From an uncultured Lachnospiraceae bacterium (lineage in GTDB: Bacteria; Bacillota; Clostridia; Lachnospirales; Lachnospiraceae): a stretch of 9,061 nt of DNA. The stretch is taken from positions 1 through 9,061 of the forward strand of contig CADBUD010000025.1 of NCBI GenBank assembly GCA_902797785.1, given 5' to 3'. Below are positions 1 through 8,000 of the stretch, one piece after another. Every line of letters starts with the position of its first letter. The stretch's first letter is position 1. The translations under genes and the position numbers were made by a program. Under the pieces are notes generated by a model, which made no database searches, was not told the origin of the DNA, and saw nothing but the letters and a program-made list of their open reading frames with translations.

Positions 1-34
1 AGGATGCGAACACAATAAACGGGAGGAATATACC

Positions 35-1099
35 ATGCTTTTTGTAAAAGTAGATGACCTAAAGGTCGGAATGCGTCTCGCCAGACCAATTTATAATAAG
101 AACGGCGTCATGCTCTACGAACGCAATACCAATCTTACTACTCAGGGTATCGTCAGCATCAAGAACTTCGGCTTGATCGGTATCTATATTCTGGAGCCGG
201 CAGAGCCGCTTCCACCAATGTCTGAAGAGGATAAGGCATTTGAACGTTTTCAGACCATCGGCATGTTCAGTATCAAGGACGATCTGGTACTCCTGACCAA
301 GGGTCAAAAAAACAAAAATCTCATCTCTCTGACCAATATGCTGGTCCGGGATTATGGGAATCTCAATCACCGAATCAATTTCATGCAAAATCTGCGCAGC
401 CTGGATGACTATGTCTATAAGCATTCCTTAAATGCAGCGATTCTTGTCGCTTTATTATCTCACTGCCACGGACTAAAGGGCCAGGCACAGGTCGATGTGA
501 TCACTGCTGCCCTGCTTCATGATATCGGCTCCGTTCTTCATCCAATCACCTCCATTCACTCAGATGATGCGGAAGAAGAAGCTGCAGTCCGCAGAAAATA
601 CCAGAACGAAGGTCTGGATCTGATCAAACGTGATCCTACGATTTCCCCAAATGTCATTCAGATTCTGACGCAGTATTTTCGTTCCGGTGCCTCCTCCCGT
701 ATGATCGAAGCACAGATTTTAGCCATCGCCAGCCGGTATGATGCCCTTACCGCCATGAGCCTGGAGAGCGAGCCCGTTTCCGGATTTTGTGCTCTCCAAA
801 GGATGATGGAGAAGAAAGACGTTTATAATCCATCCCTGATTCAGAATCTTTTAAACTGTATCCAGATTCTTCCACCGGGCGCCTGCGTCGAATTATCGAA
901 CCACGAAAAAGGCCTCGTGATCACAGAGAATCCGATGGATATTTTAAAACCTACCATCTTAAGCTTCCGCGACAATTCCATCTATGATCTGTCCATAAAA
1001 TCTGTCAGCGATTCAGTTCAGATTGTTGATATCATGAAGACCATGGACAATCGTTTTGTCATTGATGAAGAAGCTCTTGCACAGTTCCATTCCAAATAG
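35..1099 (+). CDS. Degenerate HD-GYP-related signalling protein, soluble
   Basis: 354 residues with no signal peptide or membrane helix, so probably cytoplasmic. Residues 1-55 form the small N-terminal domain common in front of clostridial HD-GYP proteins (VDDLKVGMRLARPIY, then a G-x-x-L and L-T pattern). Residues about 125-245 are an HD-fold: KHS at 129-131, LLHDIG at 160-165 and ASRYDALTAM at 232-241. Family HD-GYP phosphodiesterases cleave c-di-GMP with a metal centre. Here H130, H162 and D163 remain, but the lysine after HDIG is S166, the usual Hp..G histidine is missing near 189-193, the HHE and GYP block is replaced by YFRSG (214-218), and the metal aspartate before the YDAL block is S233. 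Catalysis is therefore doubtful; a binding or protein-interaction role is an inference. The start is supported by GGGAGGA at 21-27, seven bases upstream. A possible upstream gene end (TAA 16-18) would make it part of an operon. The assignment to the HD superfamily is firm, the function is not. Confidence 0.88.
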   Translation: MLFVKVDDLKVGMRLARPIYNKNGVMLYERNTNLTTQGIVSIKNFGLIGIYILEPAEPLPPMSEEDKAFERFQTIGMFSIKDDLVLLTKGQKNKNLISLTNMLVRDYGNLNHRINFMQNLRSLDDYVYKHSLNAAILVALLSHCHGLKGQAQVDVITAALLHDIGSVLHPITSIHSDDAEEEAAVRRKYQNEGLDLIKRDPTISPNVIQILTQYFRSGASSRMIEAQILAIASRYDALTAMSLESEPVSGFCALQRMMEKKDVYNPSLIQNLLNCIQILPPGACVELSNHEKGLVITENPMDILKPTILSFRDNSIYDLSIKSVSDSVQIVDIMKTMDNRFVIDEEALAQFHSK

Positions 1100-1127
1100 C
1101 GAACGTTTTCCCTCATCAGCGCAAATA

Positions 1128-1168
1128 AAAGGCGTATGGAAAGCAAATCCTGCTTTCCATGCGCCTTT
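1128..1168. terminator. Strong hairpin, probable terminator (possibly bidirectional)
   Basis: Inverted repeat with 18-base arms (1128-1145 and 1151-1168) and a five-base loop, 28 bases after the stop of the first gene. In plus-strand RNA every position pairs, with one U-G wobble at 1135/1161. After the right arm the plus strand reads ACAGC, so the only U run is the TTT inside the stem. In minus-strand RNA the wobble becomes an A-C mismatch, but the stem is followed by a TTTTATTT tract, the classical form. It may end the first gene, the vanished minus-strand GGDEF gene, or both. Confidence 0.6.
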
Positions 1169-1186
1169 ACAGCTTTCACTTCTGAT

Positions 1187-1282
1187 TCCATATTCTTCTT
1201 TAAATTTCAGCTTTTCCTCATACATATATTTATCCGCGCGCTTGAAAATACCTTGCGGGATAACGGCTGTGAATAGTAACAC
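1187..1282 (-). pseudogene. Remnant of the C-terminal end of a GGDEF (diguanylate cyclase) gene
   Basis: On the minus strand the frame starting at GTG 1282 reads IPQGIFKRADKYMYEEK and then LKFKEEYG. This is the hallmark end of a GGDEF domain, where the consensus is roughly l-x-x-A-D-x-x-M-Y-e-x-K; the ADKYMYEEK part lies at 1211-1237. Nothing upstream completes the domain: two stop codons in the same frame (1292-1297) cut it off and no GGDEF motif follows in the other frames. Downstream the frame reads through the hairpin to 1013 without a natural stop, so the original stop seems lost too. I read it as debris of a deleted cyclase gene whose terminator hairpin survives. A chance match is possible because only about 21 residues are informative. 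Confidence 0.6.
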
Positions 1283-1343
1283 TACGTTTTCTTATTATAC
1301 TCTATCACTATGATTTTTTTAATGTTTTATCCTTTCACTCCAC

Positions 1344-1372
1344 TTCCCATTCCTTCTATTTTATGGTACAAT
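1344..1372 (+). promoter_or_regulatory. Sigma-A-type promoter of the cyclase gene
   Basis: A -35-like TTCCCA (1344-1349) is separated by 17 bases from TACAAT (1367-1372), which carries the extended -10 dinucleotide TG at 1364-1365. Transcription would begin near 1379, leaving a leader of about 40 bases before the start codon. The -35 element is weak (four of six consensus bases), which is usual for extended -10 promoters. Confidence 0.6.
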
Positions 1373-1405
1373 GGATTTGTTTCTACACCAAATTTTCCAC
1401 TACAG

Positions 1406-1412
1406 AAAGGAG
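1406..1412 (+). promoter_or_regulatory. Ribosome binding site that fixes the cyclase start
   Basis: AAAGGAG lies five bases before ATG 1418 and eight before ATG 1421. It rejects the longer reading from ATG 1310, which has no such site and would start before the promoter. Either of the two adjacent ATGs could be used; the difference is one residue. Confidence 0.8.
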
Positions 1413-1417
1413 CCAAA

Positions 1418-2596
1418 ATGATGAAATCTTATCTTTTTATCTATATCGAGCTTAATGTTTTTTGCTCCGCATTGATCATGATGCTTTTTATTCACTCCTT
1501 TCGGGGATTTGGCGCGGCGACGGTCAAGCGCCGCTTCGACCCTGCTATGATTTCCCTGATCATCTTTTTTCTTTCTGATACGGCATGGTATGCGATGGAT
1601 CAGGGGGCTCTTGCGAGAAATCTCTTTCTCAGTATGCTCTTAAAAAACATTTATTTTTTATCTGCCAGCAGCAACGGCTATTTCTGGGCCGGACTATTCG
1701 AAACAGTCCTAAAGAACCGGATGATGGAAAGCAAAAAAAATCTCCTCCTTTTTTCCTTTCCGTTCTTTTTTCATTTGCTGCTCTGCCTGATCAATGTTAA
1801 AACGCACTTTTTATTTTATATTGATGAATCCTTTACCTATCACAGGGGACCTTTATTCATCCTGCAATACGTCATTATTTATGCTTACATCATGGTTCCT
1901 TGTATCCATGCTCTGGTTCTGTCCTTTCGCCGGGAAAACTATGTGGAGCGGGAGAAGTATCTTCTCATTGCATTCTTTCCTGTTCTTCCCGCCATCGGTG
2001 GACTTCTGCAGCTGTTTTTATGGAGGACTCCGATCAATTGTGTCGCCCTGACCCTTTCAAGCTCCATGATCTATTTAGACAGTCTGACACAGCAGATTTC
2101 TTTGGATCCCCTGACTGGACTGAACAATAAACGCTGCTTCATGAAGACCGTAGAGCAATATATCCAAAATAAAACCAAAGAAGATTCCGTCTATCTTTTG
2201 ATTCTGGATATGAACCGCTTCAAGCAGATCAATGACACCCATGGACATATCGAGGGGGACCACGCGATCTGCGCGGTCGCTGATATCATAAAAGCTTCTG
2301 CCAACGATATGCTGAAGGCTCATTTATCTGAGACTCGAAAAAAGCTCATCATCGCCCGGTATGGTGGAGATGAATTTGTCATTGGGATGGTGGCCGCGCA
2401 GGAAGACGTCCTCTACCTAAAGAAACAGATACACGAAAATTTTAAAGAATACAATCAGTCCTCCGGGAAGCCGTACCAATTATCCACAAGTATCGGAATT
2501 GCCAAATGGAAATCATCCTTTTCTTCCCTAAAGCAACTGATCGAAGCGGCAGATCAGGAGCTTTATAAAGAAAAGCAGGCATTCCGAAGAAAATAA
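1418..2596 (+). CDS. Seven-helix membrane diguanylate cyclase (GGDEF)
   Basis: 392 residues. It is expected to make c-di-GMP from two GTP at the inner face of the membrane. The N-terminal half has about seven hydrophobic helices (roughly 8-28, 43-60, 70-93, 109-127, 147-169, 182-201, 206-221), a membrane sensor of unknown ligand. The GGDEF domain fills 225-392: DPLTGL at 230-235, DMNRFKQINDTHGH at 264-277, the signature RYGGDEF at 314-320 with all five GGDEF residues intact, an STSIGIA strand, and the closing ADQELYKEK. No EAL domain is fused to it. The inhibitory RxxD site reads RKKL (307-310), so the aspartate is gone and product inhibition is probably weak or absent. The segment before the signature is somewhat long. 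It has its own promoter and converges on the next gene with a 40-base gap. The extracellular loop between helices 4 and 5 carries a YxDExxxYHRG motif (134-144) also found in the neighbouring HD protein. Confidence 0.93.
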   Translation: MMKSYLFIYIELNVFCSALIMMLFIHSFRGFGAATVKRRFDPAMISLIIFFLSDTAWYAMDQGALARNLFLSMLLKNIYFLSASSNGYFWAGLFETVLKNRMMESKKNLLLFSFPFFFHLLLCLINVKTHFLFYIDESFTYHRGPLFILQYVIIYAYIMVPCIHALVLSFRRENYVEREKYLLIAFFPVLPAIGGLLQLFLWRTPINCVALTLSSSMIYLDSLTQQISLDPLTGLNNKRCFMKTVEQYIQNKTKEDSVYLLILDMNRFKQINDTHGHIEGDHAICAVADIIKASANDMLKAHLSETRKKLIIARYGGDEFVIGMVAAQEDVLYLKKQIHENFKEYNQSSGKPYQLSTSIGIAKWKSSFSSLKQLIEAADQELYKEKQAFRRK

Positions 2597-2636
2597 AAAT
2601 GAGTATAACTTCATAAAATTTTTGTACAGTTCCTAA

Positions 2637-5000
2637 CTACAAATATGCCACCCGAATATCCGTCAGCGCACACTGATCTCCCGTAAGCGCTGCATACACT
2701 TTTTCCGGTGCTTCCAAAAGCTCCGTGACGTTTTCAATCTGGATTCCGAGATTTTCTGTGGTGACGATGATTCGTTTGCCCTTCCGCTCCAAAAACACCT
2801 CGCATTCCATTCCCGCCTGATTGATGCTTTTCCAGGCTTCCCAGCCTGGGAAGTTCTCTTTCTTCTTCATGGAGAATTTATTTTTTGCCAGCTGATCTGC
2901 CCCTTCATTTTCCCCATTGAGTTTGATCAGGGCATATTCCTTATAATTCTCTCCGCCCACGTTCGCATCATCTGAAGTGAACAATAGCAGATACGGGCAA
3001 TGCCAGACAAAGCTTGCCCCCGGCAGGCTCATGGTGTGAAATCTAAGCCTCATCTGTTTTTTGATTTCCACCCCGCTGGTAGCGGCGGAGCGGGTCCGAT
3101 CGATCTGGATATTTTTTAAATCAGACTCCATGCGGTCAATATAGCTGATCTTATCCGCAATTCTTGGAATCATGGCTTCCTCCACTTTTTTCTCGGTTTT
3201 CTCGACATGAATCCTGTTCAGTCTGCAATGTTCACCCGTAAGACCGATATATACTGCTTTCGAACCGTCAGGCAGGGCAGCGATTACTTCCTTTGCATGA
3301 TGCGGACTCTTCATGATCAGTTTCACATGATCCTCGTACCGTCCCGCAATAATTTCATATCGGTTCTTCTTTGTGTGCTCCGCGGAAGGAAGGCGCCTCT
3401 CTTTAATCTCTCTTGCTTCAGTAACAATACTGTGATCGTCGAACCAGACTTCTCCAAATTCTGTATATTGATATTCCTTTATTGCTTTTTCTTTCTCATG
3501 CACCCTCTGATTCAACGAGTGGAACAGCAAAAGGGAAGGCGCGCAGAAGCCGCTGGCCGGATGTGCCTCTAACGTACAGTCGAAAGTAATCTTGATGATA
3601 TGATCCTCGACCCGGATTCCATTCGTAATGTGCTCTCGGTAGTTCATACAGACCAGCTCCCGCTCAATGTCCAGAGCTTTTTCCTGATTTTCCTCACTAT
3701 TGTTCTGATCGATGATCCTGACCATGCAATTTGCGAACTGTGGATCGTATTTTCCTCCCGATTCTTCAACAAAGACCTCTCTTGCAGCAAAATCCGGACG
3801 CGCATCCCGGTATCGTTTCCTGCTCGTCATCGTCACATAGTCATCGGCAACAGCAATGATCCTTGCGATTTCAGGAATCTCTTCTTCTTTCAGACCCTCC
3901 GGATATCCTTTTCCATCGTAACGCTCATGGCTATAATATGCCCCATCGCTAAGATAGGAGTATTCCGTGATGCTCGATAAGATTTCCCGTCCGATGACCG
4001 GCTTTCGTCTCAGGATCTCCCGATTCCATTTGTCCGGATCTGTCTCATTTTTTATCACACTGTCCGGGATTCCGATCAGGCCCACATCATGAAGAAGTCC
4101 TGCATAATATGCTTTCTCACAGTCCTCTTCATTCTTTCCGCAAAGCTCTGCAATTTTTCTCGCATACTCCGCCACCTTCACGGAATGTCCCTCAAAAAAT
4201 TCGTCCTTCTTTTCCACCGCTGTGACAAAGGCTGTCGTTGTCTGCTCAAAGAGTCGCTCCATGCTCTTTTGTGCCTCATGAAGACCTTCCAGCTCCAATT
4301 CATGAACACGCACCACCTCATTATTGATATCAAGATAGGCAAAGATATACATAAAAATGGAAACCAGGACCATGGCCATATTGACAAGAGAGAGCCCGTA
4401 GGTAAAGATCTGGATGATTCCGCAAACGATCGGAACGAAAATATACAGCACCATAGATATATAGATCAGCCTGCTGAATTTTTTCCGATACTGCTGTATT
4501 ACTGTATACTGGATGATGGGACAGAGCACCGGTATAATATAAGCAATCAAAAAGCCCCCTCCCCTGTGATATTTGTTATTCTCATCAAAATAATAATACA
4601 GCCCCGTAAATGCCGAAACAACGGCCAGGAACATTCCCAGAGTCGATATTGTCTGTACCAGCTTCAGTCTTATTGGCAGAACCTCCATATTTCCTTCATT
4701 CCTAAGCCAGTCTGTCAGATACAGATTAAAGCCCCATACTACTGCTGAGGTCATAAAGAAAACCATAAAATTACTCAGCCGTACCATAACATATCCGGTC
4801 TGGTCTGCGTGCCCGGAGTAAATATAGGCCTGCCGGTCAAATCCCAGCAAAAGCACAGCGATCATCTCCATAAGAATCAAAATTTTTTTTCTGTTCGGAG
4901 ATAAAAATCTTGTGATAAATAAAAGAATGATCATAATTCCGCACGCGCCCAATAAAACAAGCATAAGATTTAATTGATGCTCTCTGATGAATTCAAACAT
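2637..5000 (-). CDS. Seven-helix HD-GYP-like protein with duplicated C-terminal domain
   Basis: 787 residues. About seven membrane helices occupy 12-222 and a helical linker 228-255. The HD-GYP-like domain spans about 257-432: GHS 271-273, LLHDVG 302-307, SHERYDGKGYP 357-367 and ADDYVTMTSRKRYR 385-398. HD-GYP enzymes hydrolyse c-di-GMP. Here the lysine after HDVG is L308, the Hp..G histidine is K333, the first histidine of HHE is S357, and the DA of the YDAMTS block is VT (389-390). H272, H304, D305, H358 and D386 remain, so metal binding is incomplete and activity is doubtful. Residues about 465-600 and 645-787 are two copies of one domain, listed separately. The helix 4-5 loop has YFDENNKYHRG (137-147), matching the cyclase encoded next door. 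It is the second gene of a minus-strand pair; its start lies inside the kinase gene, with AGGTGAGG seven bases upstream. No clear terminator follows it. HD-family membership is firm; pseudoenzyme status is inferred. Confidence 0.9.
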   Translation of the reverse strand: MFEFIREHQLNLMLVLLGACGIMIILLFITRFLSPNRKKILILMEMIAVLLLGFDRQAYIYSGHADQTGYVMVRLSNFMVFFMTSAVVWGFNLYLTDWLRNEGNMEVLPIRLKLVQTISTLGMFLAVVSAFTGLYYYFDENNKYHRGGGFLIAYIIPVLCPIIQYTVIQQYRKKFSRLIYISMVLYIFVPIVCGIIQIFTYGLSLVNMAMVLVSIFMYIFAYLDINNEVVRVHELELEGLHEAQKSMERLFEQTTTAFVTAVEKKDEFFEGHSVKVAEYARKIAELCGKNEEDCEKAYYAGLLHDVGLIGIPDSVIKNETDPDKWNREILRRKPVIGREILSSITEYSYLSDGAYYSHERYDGKGYPEGLKEEEIPEIARIIAVADDYVTMTSRKRYRDARPDFAAREVFVEESGGKYDPQFANCMVRIIDQNNSEENQEKALDIERELVCMNYREHITNGIRVEDHIIKITFDCTLEAHPASGFCAPSLLLFHSLNQRVHEKEKAIKEYQYTEFGEVWFDDHSIVTEAREIKERRLPSAEHTKKNRYEIIAGRYEDHVKLIMKSPHHAKEVIAALPDGSKAVYIGLTGEHCRLNRIHVEKTEKKVEEAMIPRIADKISYIDRMESDLKNIQIDRTRSAATSGVEIKKQMRLRFHTMSLPGASFVWHCPYLLLFTSDDANVGGENYKEYALIKLNGENEGADQLAKNKFSMKKKENFPGWEAWKSINQAGMECEVFLERKGKRIIVTTENLGIQIENVTELLEAPEKVYAALTGDQCALTDIRVAYL
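2640..3068 (-). repeat. Second copy of duplicated LTG domain (protein-level repeat)
   Basis: Residues about 645-787 of the same protein. It repeats the landmarks of the first copy in order: PYLLLFTS (669-676) and VYAALTGDQCALTDIRV (768-784), 185 residues after the matching segment. It has extra features absent from copy one, notably FPGWEAW (717-723) and TENLGIQIENV (748-758). The cysteine, the LTG and the final I-x-V are kept in both copies. Confidence 0.65.
3201..3608 (-). repeat. First copy of duplicated LTG domain (protein-level repeat)
   Basis: Residues about 465-600 of the HD-GYP-like protein. It opens with a strand-rich segment containing PSLLLFHS (488-495) and closes with VYIGLTGEHCRLNRIHV (583-599). 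Short alternating hydrophobic stretches suggest a beta-sandwich. The start boundary is approximate, and no function is known to me. Confidence 0.65.
4970..5000 (-). other. 31-base overlap of kinase end and HD gene start
   Basis: The kinase stop (TAA at 4970-4972) lies downstream of the HD gene's ATG (4998-5000), in a different frame. The last ten codons of the kinase, after its Hpt domain, are thus shared with the first codons of the HD protein. Overlaps of this kind usually mean one transcript and coupled translation. Confidence 0.9.
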
Positions 5001-8000
5001 ATTTCATCCTCACCTGCTTCCTTGCGTAATTTGCTCAGTTTTTCTAAAAATGCTTCATACTCCGATAATAACCGTTTTGTATTCACATCGATCTTTTTCC
5101 TGTTTCCTTTGTTTCCTGCTTCTTCCAGCATTGCCGCCAATTCATAAAGCTCCATCGCGCCAATGATCCTTGCCGAGATTTTTAATGAATGGACTTTCAT
5201 AGTATACTGCTTCAGATTTCCTGACTCATAGGCTGTCCGGATCATGGCCGCATTTTCCTCAATCGTATCCAGAAAAAGATTTAACCCAAAAATATATCCA
5301 GAAATTCCTCCTGAATTTTGAATTCCTTCCGAAACAGAAATCCCCTTGGTCTTATAGAGCCACTGCATACTTTTTGGAAGCTCCGCCGGCTCTTCTGCCG
5401 CATTCTCCATCAGCGGCTGTTCCATGATTTCCTCCGGGATATGCTTCATGACCACACGTTCCAGGGTCTCACTGTCGAACGGCTTTAGCAGATATCCATT
5501 GAACCCCTGAGAGAAATAAAACTCTTCTCCCAATGTCACATTTGTCGTAAGCGCATAGACCGGCAGCTCCGGATCGATTTCCCTTATCCTGGATATCGTC
5601 TCTATTCCATCCATTCCCGGCATCAGATCATCCAGCAAGACCAGATGGAACTTTGTTTCCCGGATTCGCTCTAGGCATTCCTTGCCGCTCTTGGCTGTCG
5701 TTATGAAGATTCTGGTCTCTTTCAATAATCCTTTAATCACATTCAGATTCATCGGATGATCGTCTACGACCAGGATATCTGCATCCGGCGCGATAAACTG
5801 CGGAAGATACGGTCCCTTTTCCTTTCCATCTTCATGTTCTTGAAAAATCCCCAACGGCGTCTTATCAACGATCTTTTGTGAAATCGTCAGTACAAATTCC
5901 GATCCCTTTCCATAGCTGCTCTCACAGCTCAGGCTGCCTCCCATCAGATCGGTAAATTTTTTCGAAATGTCGAGTCCCAGTCCTGTGCCCTGGATCAAAC
6001 TATTTTTCTCTTCCTCCAGACCTTCATAATAAGAAAACAGTTTTTCTATATCTTTTTGTGGAATTCCTATTCCTGTATCCTTTACCGAAAATTTTACCTT
6101 GCAGCTCTCATTCTCCCGTTCTTCCATAGAAACCCGGAAGGAAAGACCTCCTGTCTCGGTATATTTTACCGCATTAGTCAGAAGATTGATCACAATCTGT
6201 TTGATTTTTCCGGCATCTCCATACATACGCCTTGGAAGAATCTCATCCACGTCCACATCAAAGCTCAATTCTTTCCGGGTGCAGCGTACCCGGATCATGG
6301 AGATGATGGAACGAAGCATTTCCCGTGTATCATATTCTTGTTCCACCAGATTCATTCCTCCGGATTCTACCTTTGACATATCCAAAAGCTCATCGACCAG
6401 ACGGAGCAGGGTTTCTGATGCATTTCGAATATCAAAGGCATAATTCATTATGGTCATAAAATATCCCTTTGGCACGCCGGCCGCATCTTCCCTAAAAACC
6501 ATCTCATTGATTCCCATGATGGTATGAATCGGTGTCCGGATCTCATGTGACATATTGGCAAGGAACCTGGATTTTGCCGTATTGGCGCGCTCTGCCTCTT
6601 CCTTTGCCTGCCCGATTTCCCGATACTGCCTTTGAATGATCGTTCCTTTCATGATGCGCCAGACAATAATCCCCGCTGCTGCCGCCACAAAGAACAATAG
6701 CAGGAGCTGATAAATCGGAAGCTCAGAAAACCGGGGCATTTTTACGAACTGATACGTATCATCTACTATCTCCTTCCCGTCATGATCTATGACCTGGATA
6801 TGAAGGACATAATTTCCATATCGCAATCCCGTATACTCCAACGTACTAAGAGCGCTTTTTTTCGCAGTAATTCCATTTTCTTCCTCCCCATCAATAAATA
6901 TGCGCACAGTAGGATCGAAAAGGGTATAATCCATTACAGACGCCTGAATCTTAATCCGCCCTTCCGAAGCTGGAAGAAGATAGGTTCCCTCTTGATCCGG
7001 CAGAATCAATTCATCGCCACAGGAAACCGAATGGAGCGCCGTCCTGACCTTCAGTCTCTCCTCCATGAAATGATCGATATTGACCCGGCACACGCCGCTC
7101 CGTCCCGGAATATACAAAAATCCCTCCTCGTCCAATGTGCCATAAAGATTGGCCGTCGGCGTGCTCGTCAAGCCGTTGGAAAGCGTGTAAAGCTTATAAT
7201 CTGAGACCTGATTATTGATCATATCCTCCACCTTTAATACGTAGATCCCATAAGATGAAATAATCCACATTTCTTCCTTCTGATTTATATACAGATCATA
7301 ATTGTTATTGTACGGAAACGTGGTGATCTGTCTGATCTCCCCATCCTTCATGTATTGGATCGAATTGGACGTGACGAGCCAATAGACTCCTCTTTCCTCA
7401 TCCTTTTTGATCCTTAGGATGACGTCGCTGGTCAGTCCCTCATCTACTCCGATCCGACGGATTTTTTCTCCCCGGATCACATACATTCCATCTCCGTCCG
7501 ATCCCGCATAGATTTCTCCCTGATCTCCTTCTGCAACGGTCAATATCACTGTATTCTTTATTCCCGAATCCGCACCGATGATCTCTACGACGGTTTTATT
7601 TTGGAGCTTTGCCAGTCCGCCGTTCGTTCCCACCAAAATCGAGCCATCAGCAGCTTCCACGATGCATCTTACTTCATTGCTCGGCATTCCATTTTCTGTC
7701 GTGTATCCTTCGATTTTCCCCTCCCGGGTATAACAAACGAGCCCCAGATCTTCCGTAAACGCGGCGAGCCACAAATTTCCATCCGAATCCTCTGTGATAC
7801 AGCGGATCCTGGATGTCCCCATATAATCGGTCAGTTCATTTTGAATCACATTATTCTGCTGATCCAGGATACAAAGTCCCTGATCCGTACCAAGATATAA
7901 TTTGTTATCGTGCAGGCAGACTGCATTTGTCACCTCATTGGAAAGTCCCGCCTTCTGTGTGATATCGACAAAGTTGTTTGTTACGAGCTTCATCACCCCC

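Larger units (their letters stand above)
1100..1417. other. 318-base intergenic region
   Basis: No intact gene is seen. Reading left to right it holds a long hairpin (1128-1168), a minus-strand scrap that encodes the end of a GGDEF domain (about 1187-1282), an AT-rich stretch (about 1284-1330), and the promoter and ribosome binding site of the cyclase gene. Open frames crossing it are either shadows or an upstream extension of the cyclase frame (ATG at 1310) that has no Shine-Dalgarno site and lies upstream of the predicted promoter. I looked for a c-di-GMP riboswitch and did not recognise one. Confidence 0.7.

Noticed and set aside
1013..1186. Downstream part of the minus-strand frame that contains the GGDEF remnant
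   Set aside because: It runs through the hairpin and antisense to the end of the first gene; only the 1187-1282 part resembles a known domain.
1310..1417. N-terminal extension of the cyclase frame from ATG 1310
   Set aside because: No ribosome binding site precedes it, it lies upstream of the predicted promoter, and a strong AAAGGAG precedes ATG 1418.
1100..1417. c-di-GMP riboswitch upstream of the cyclase
   Set aside because: The predicted leader is only about 40 bases, and no GEMM-like conserved core was recognised.
2607..2631. Imperfect AT-rich inverted repeat between the two convergent stops
   Set aside because: Only a four-base outer stem with mismatches and a tiny loop, and the T-rich run on the minus strand is several bases away; too weak to call a terminator.
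2664..2692. CAGCGC/GCGCTG inverted repeat near the end of the HD gene
   Set aside because: Six-base stem with a 17-base loop inside coding sequence and no adjacent T run; likely chance.
4089..4748. 219-codon plus-strand open frame
   Set aside because: It lies opposite the HD-GYP-like gene, has no recognisable domain or promoter, and its composition is that of a reverse-complement shadow.
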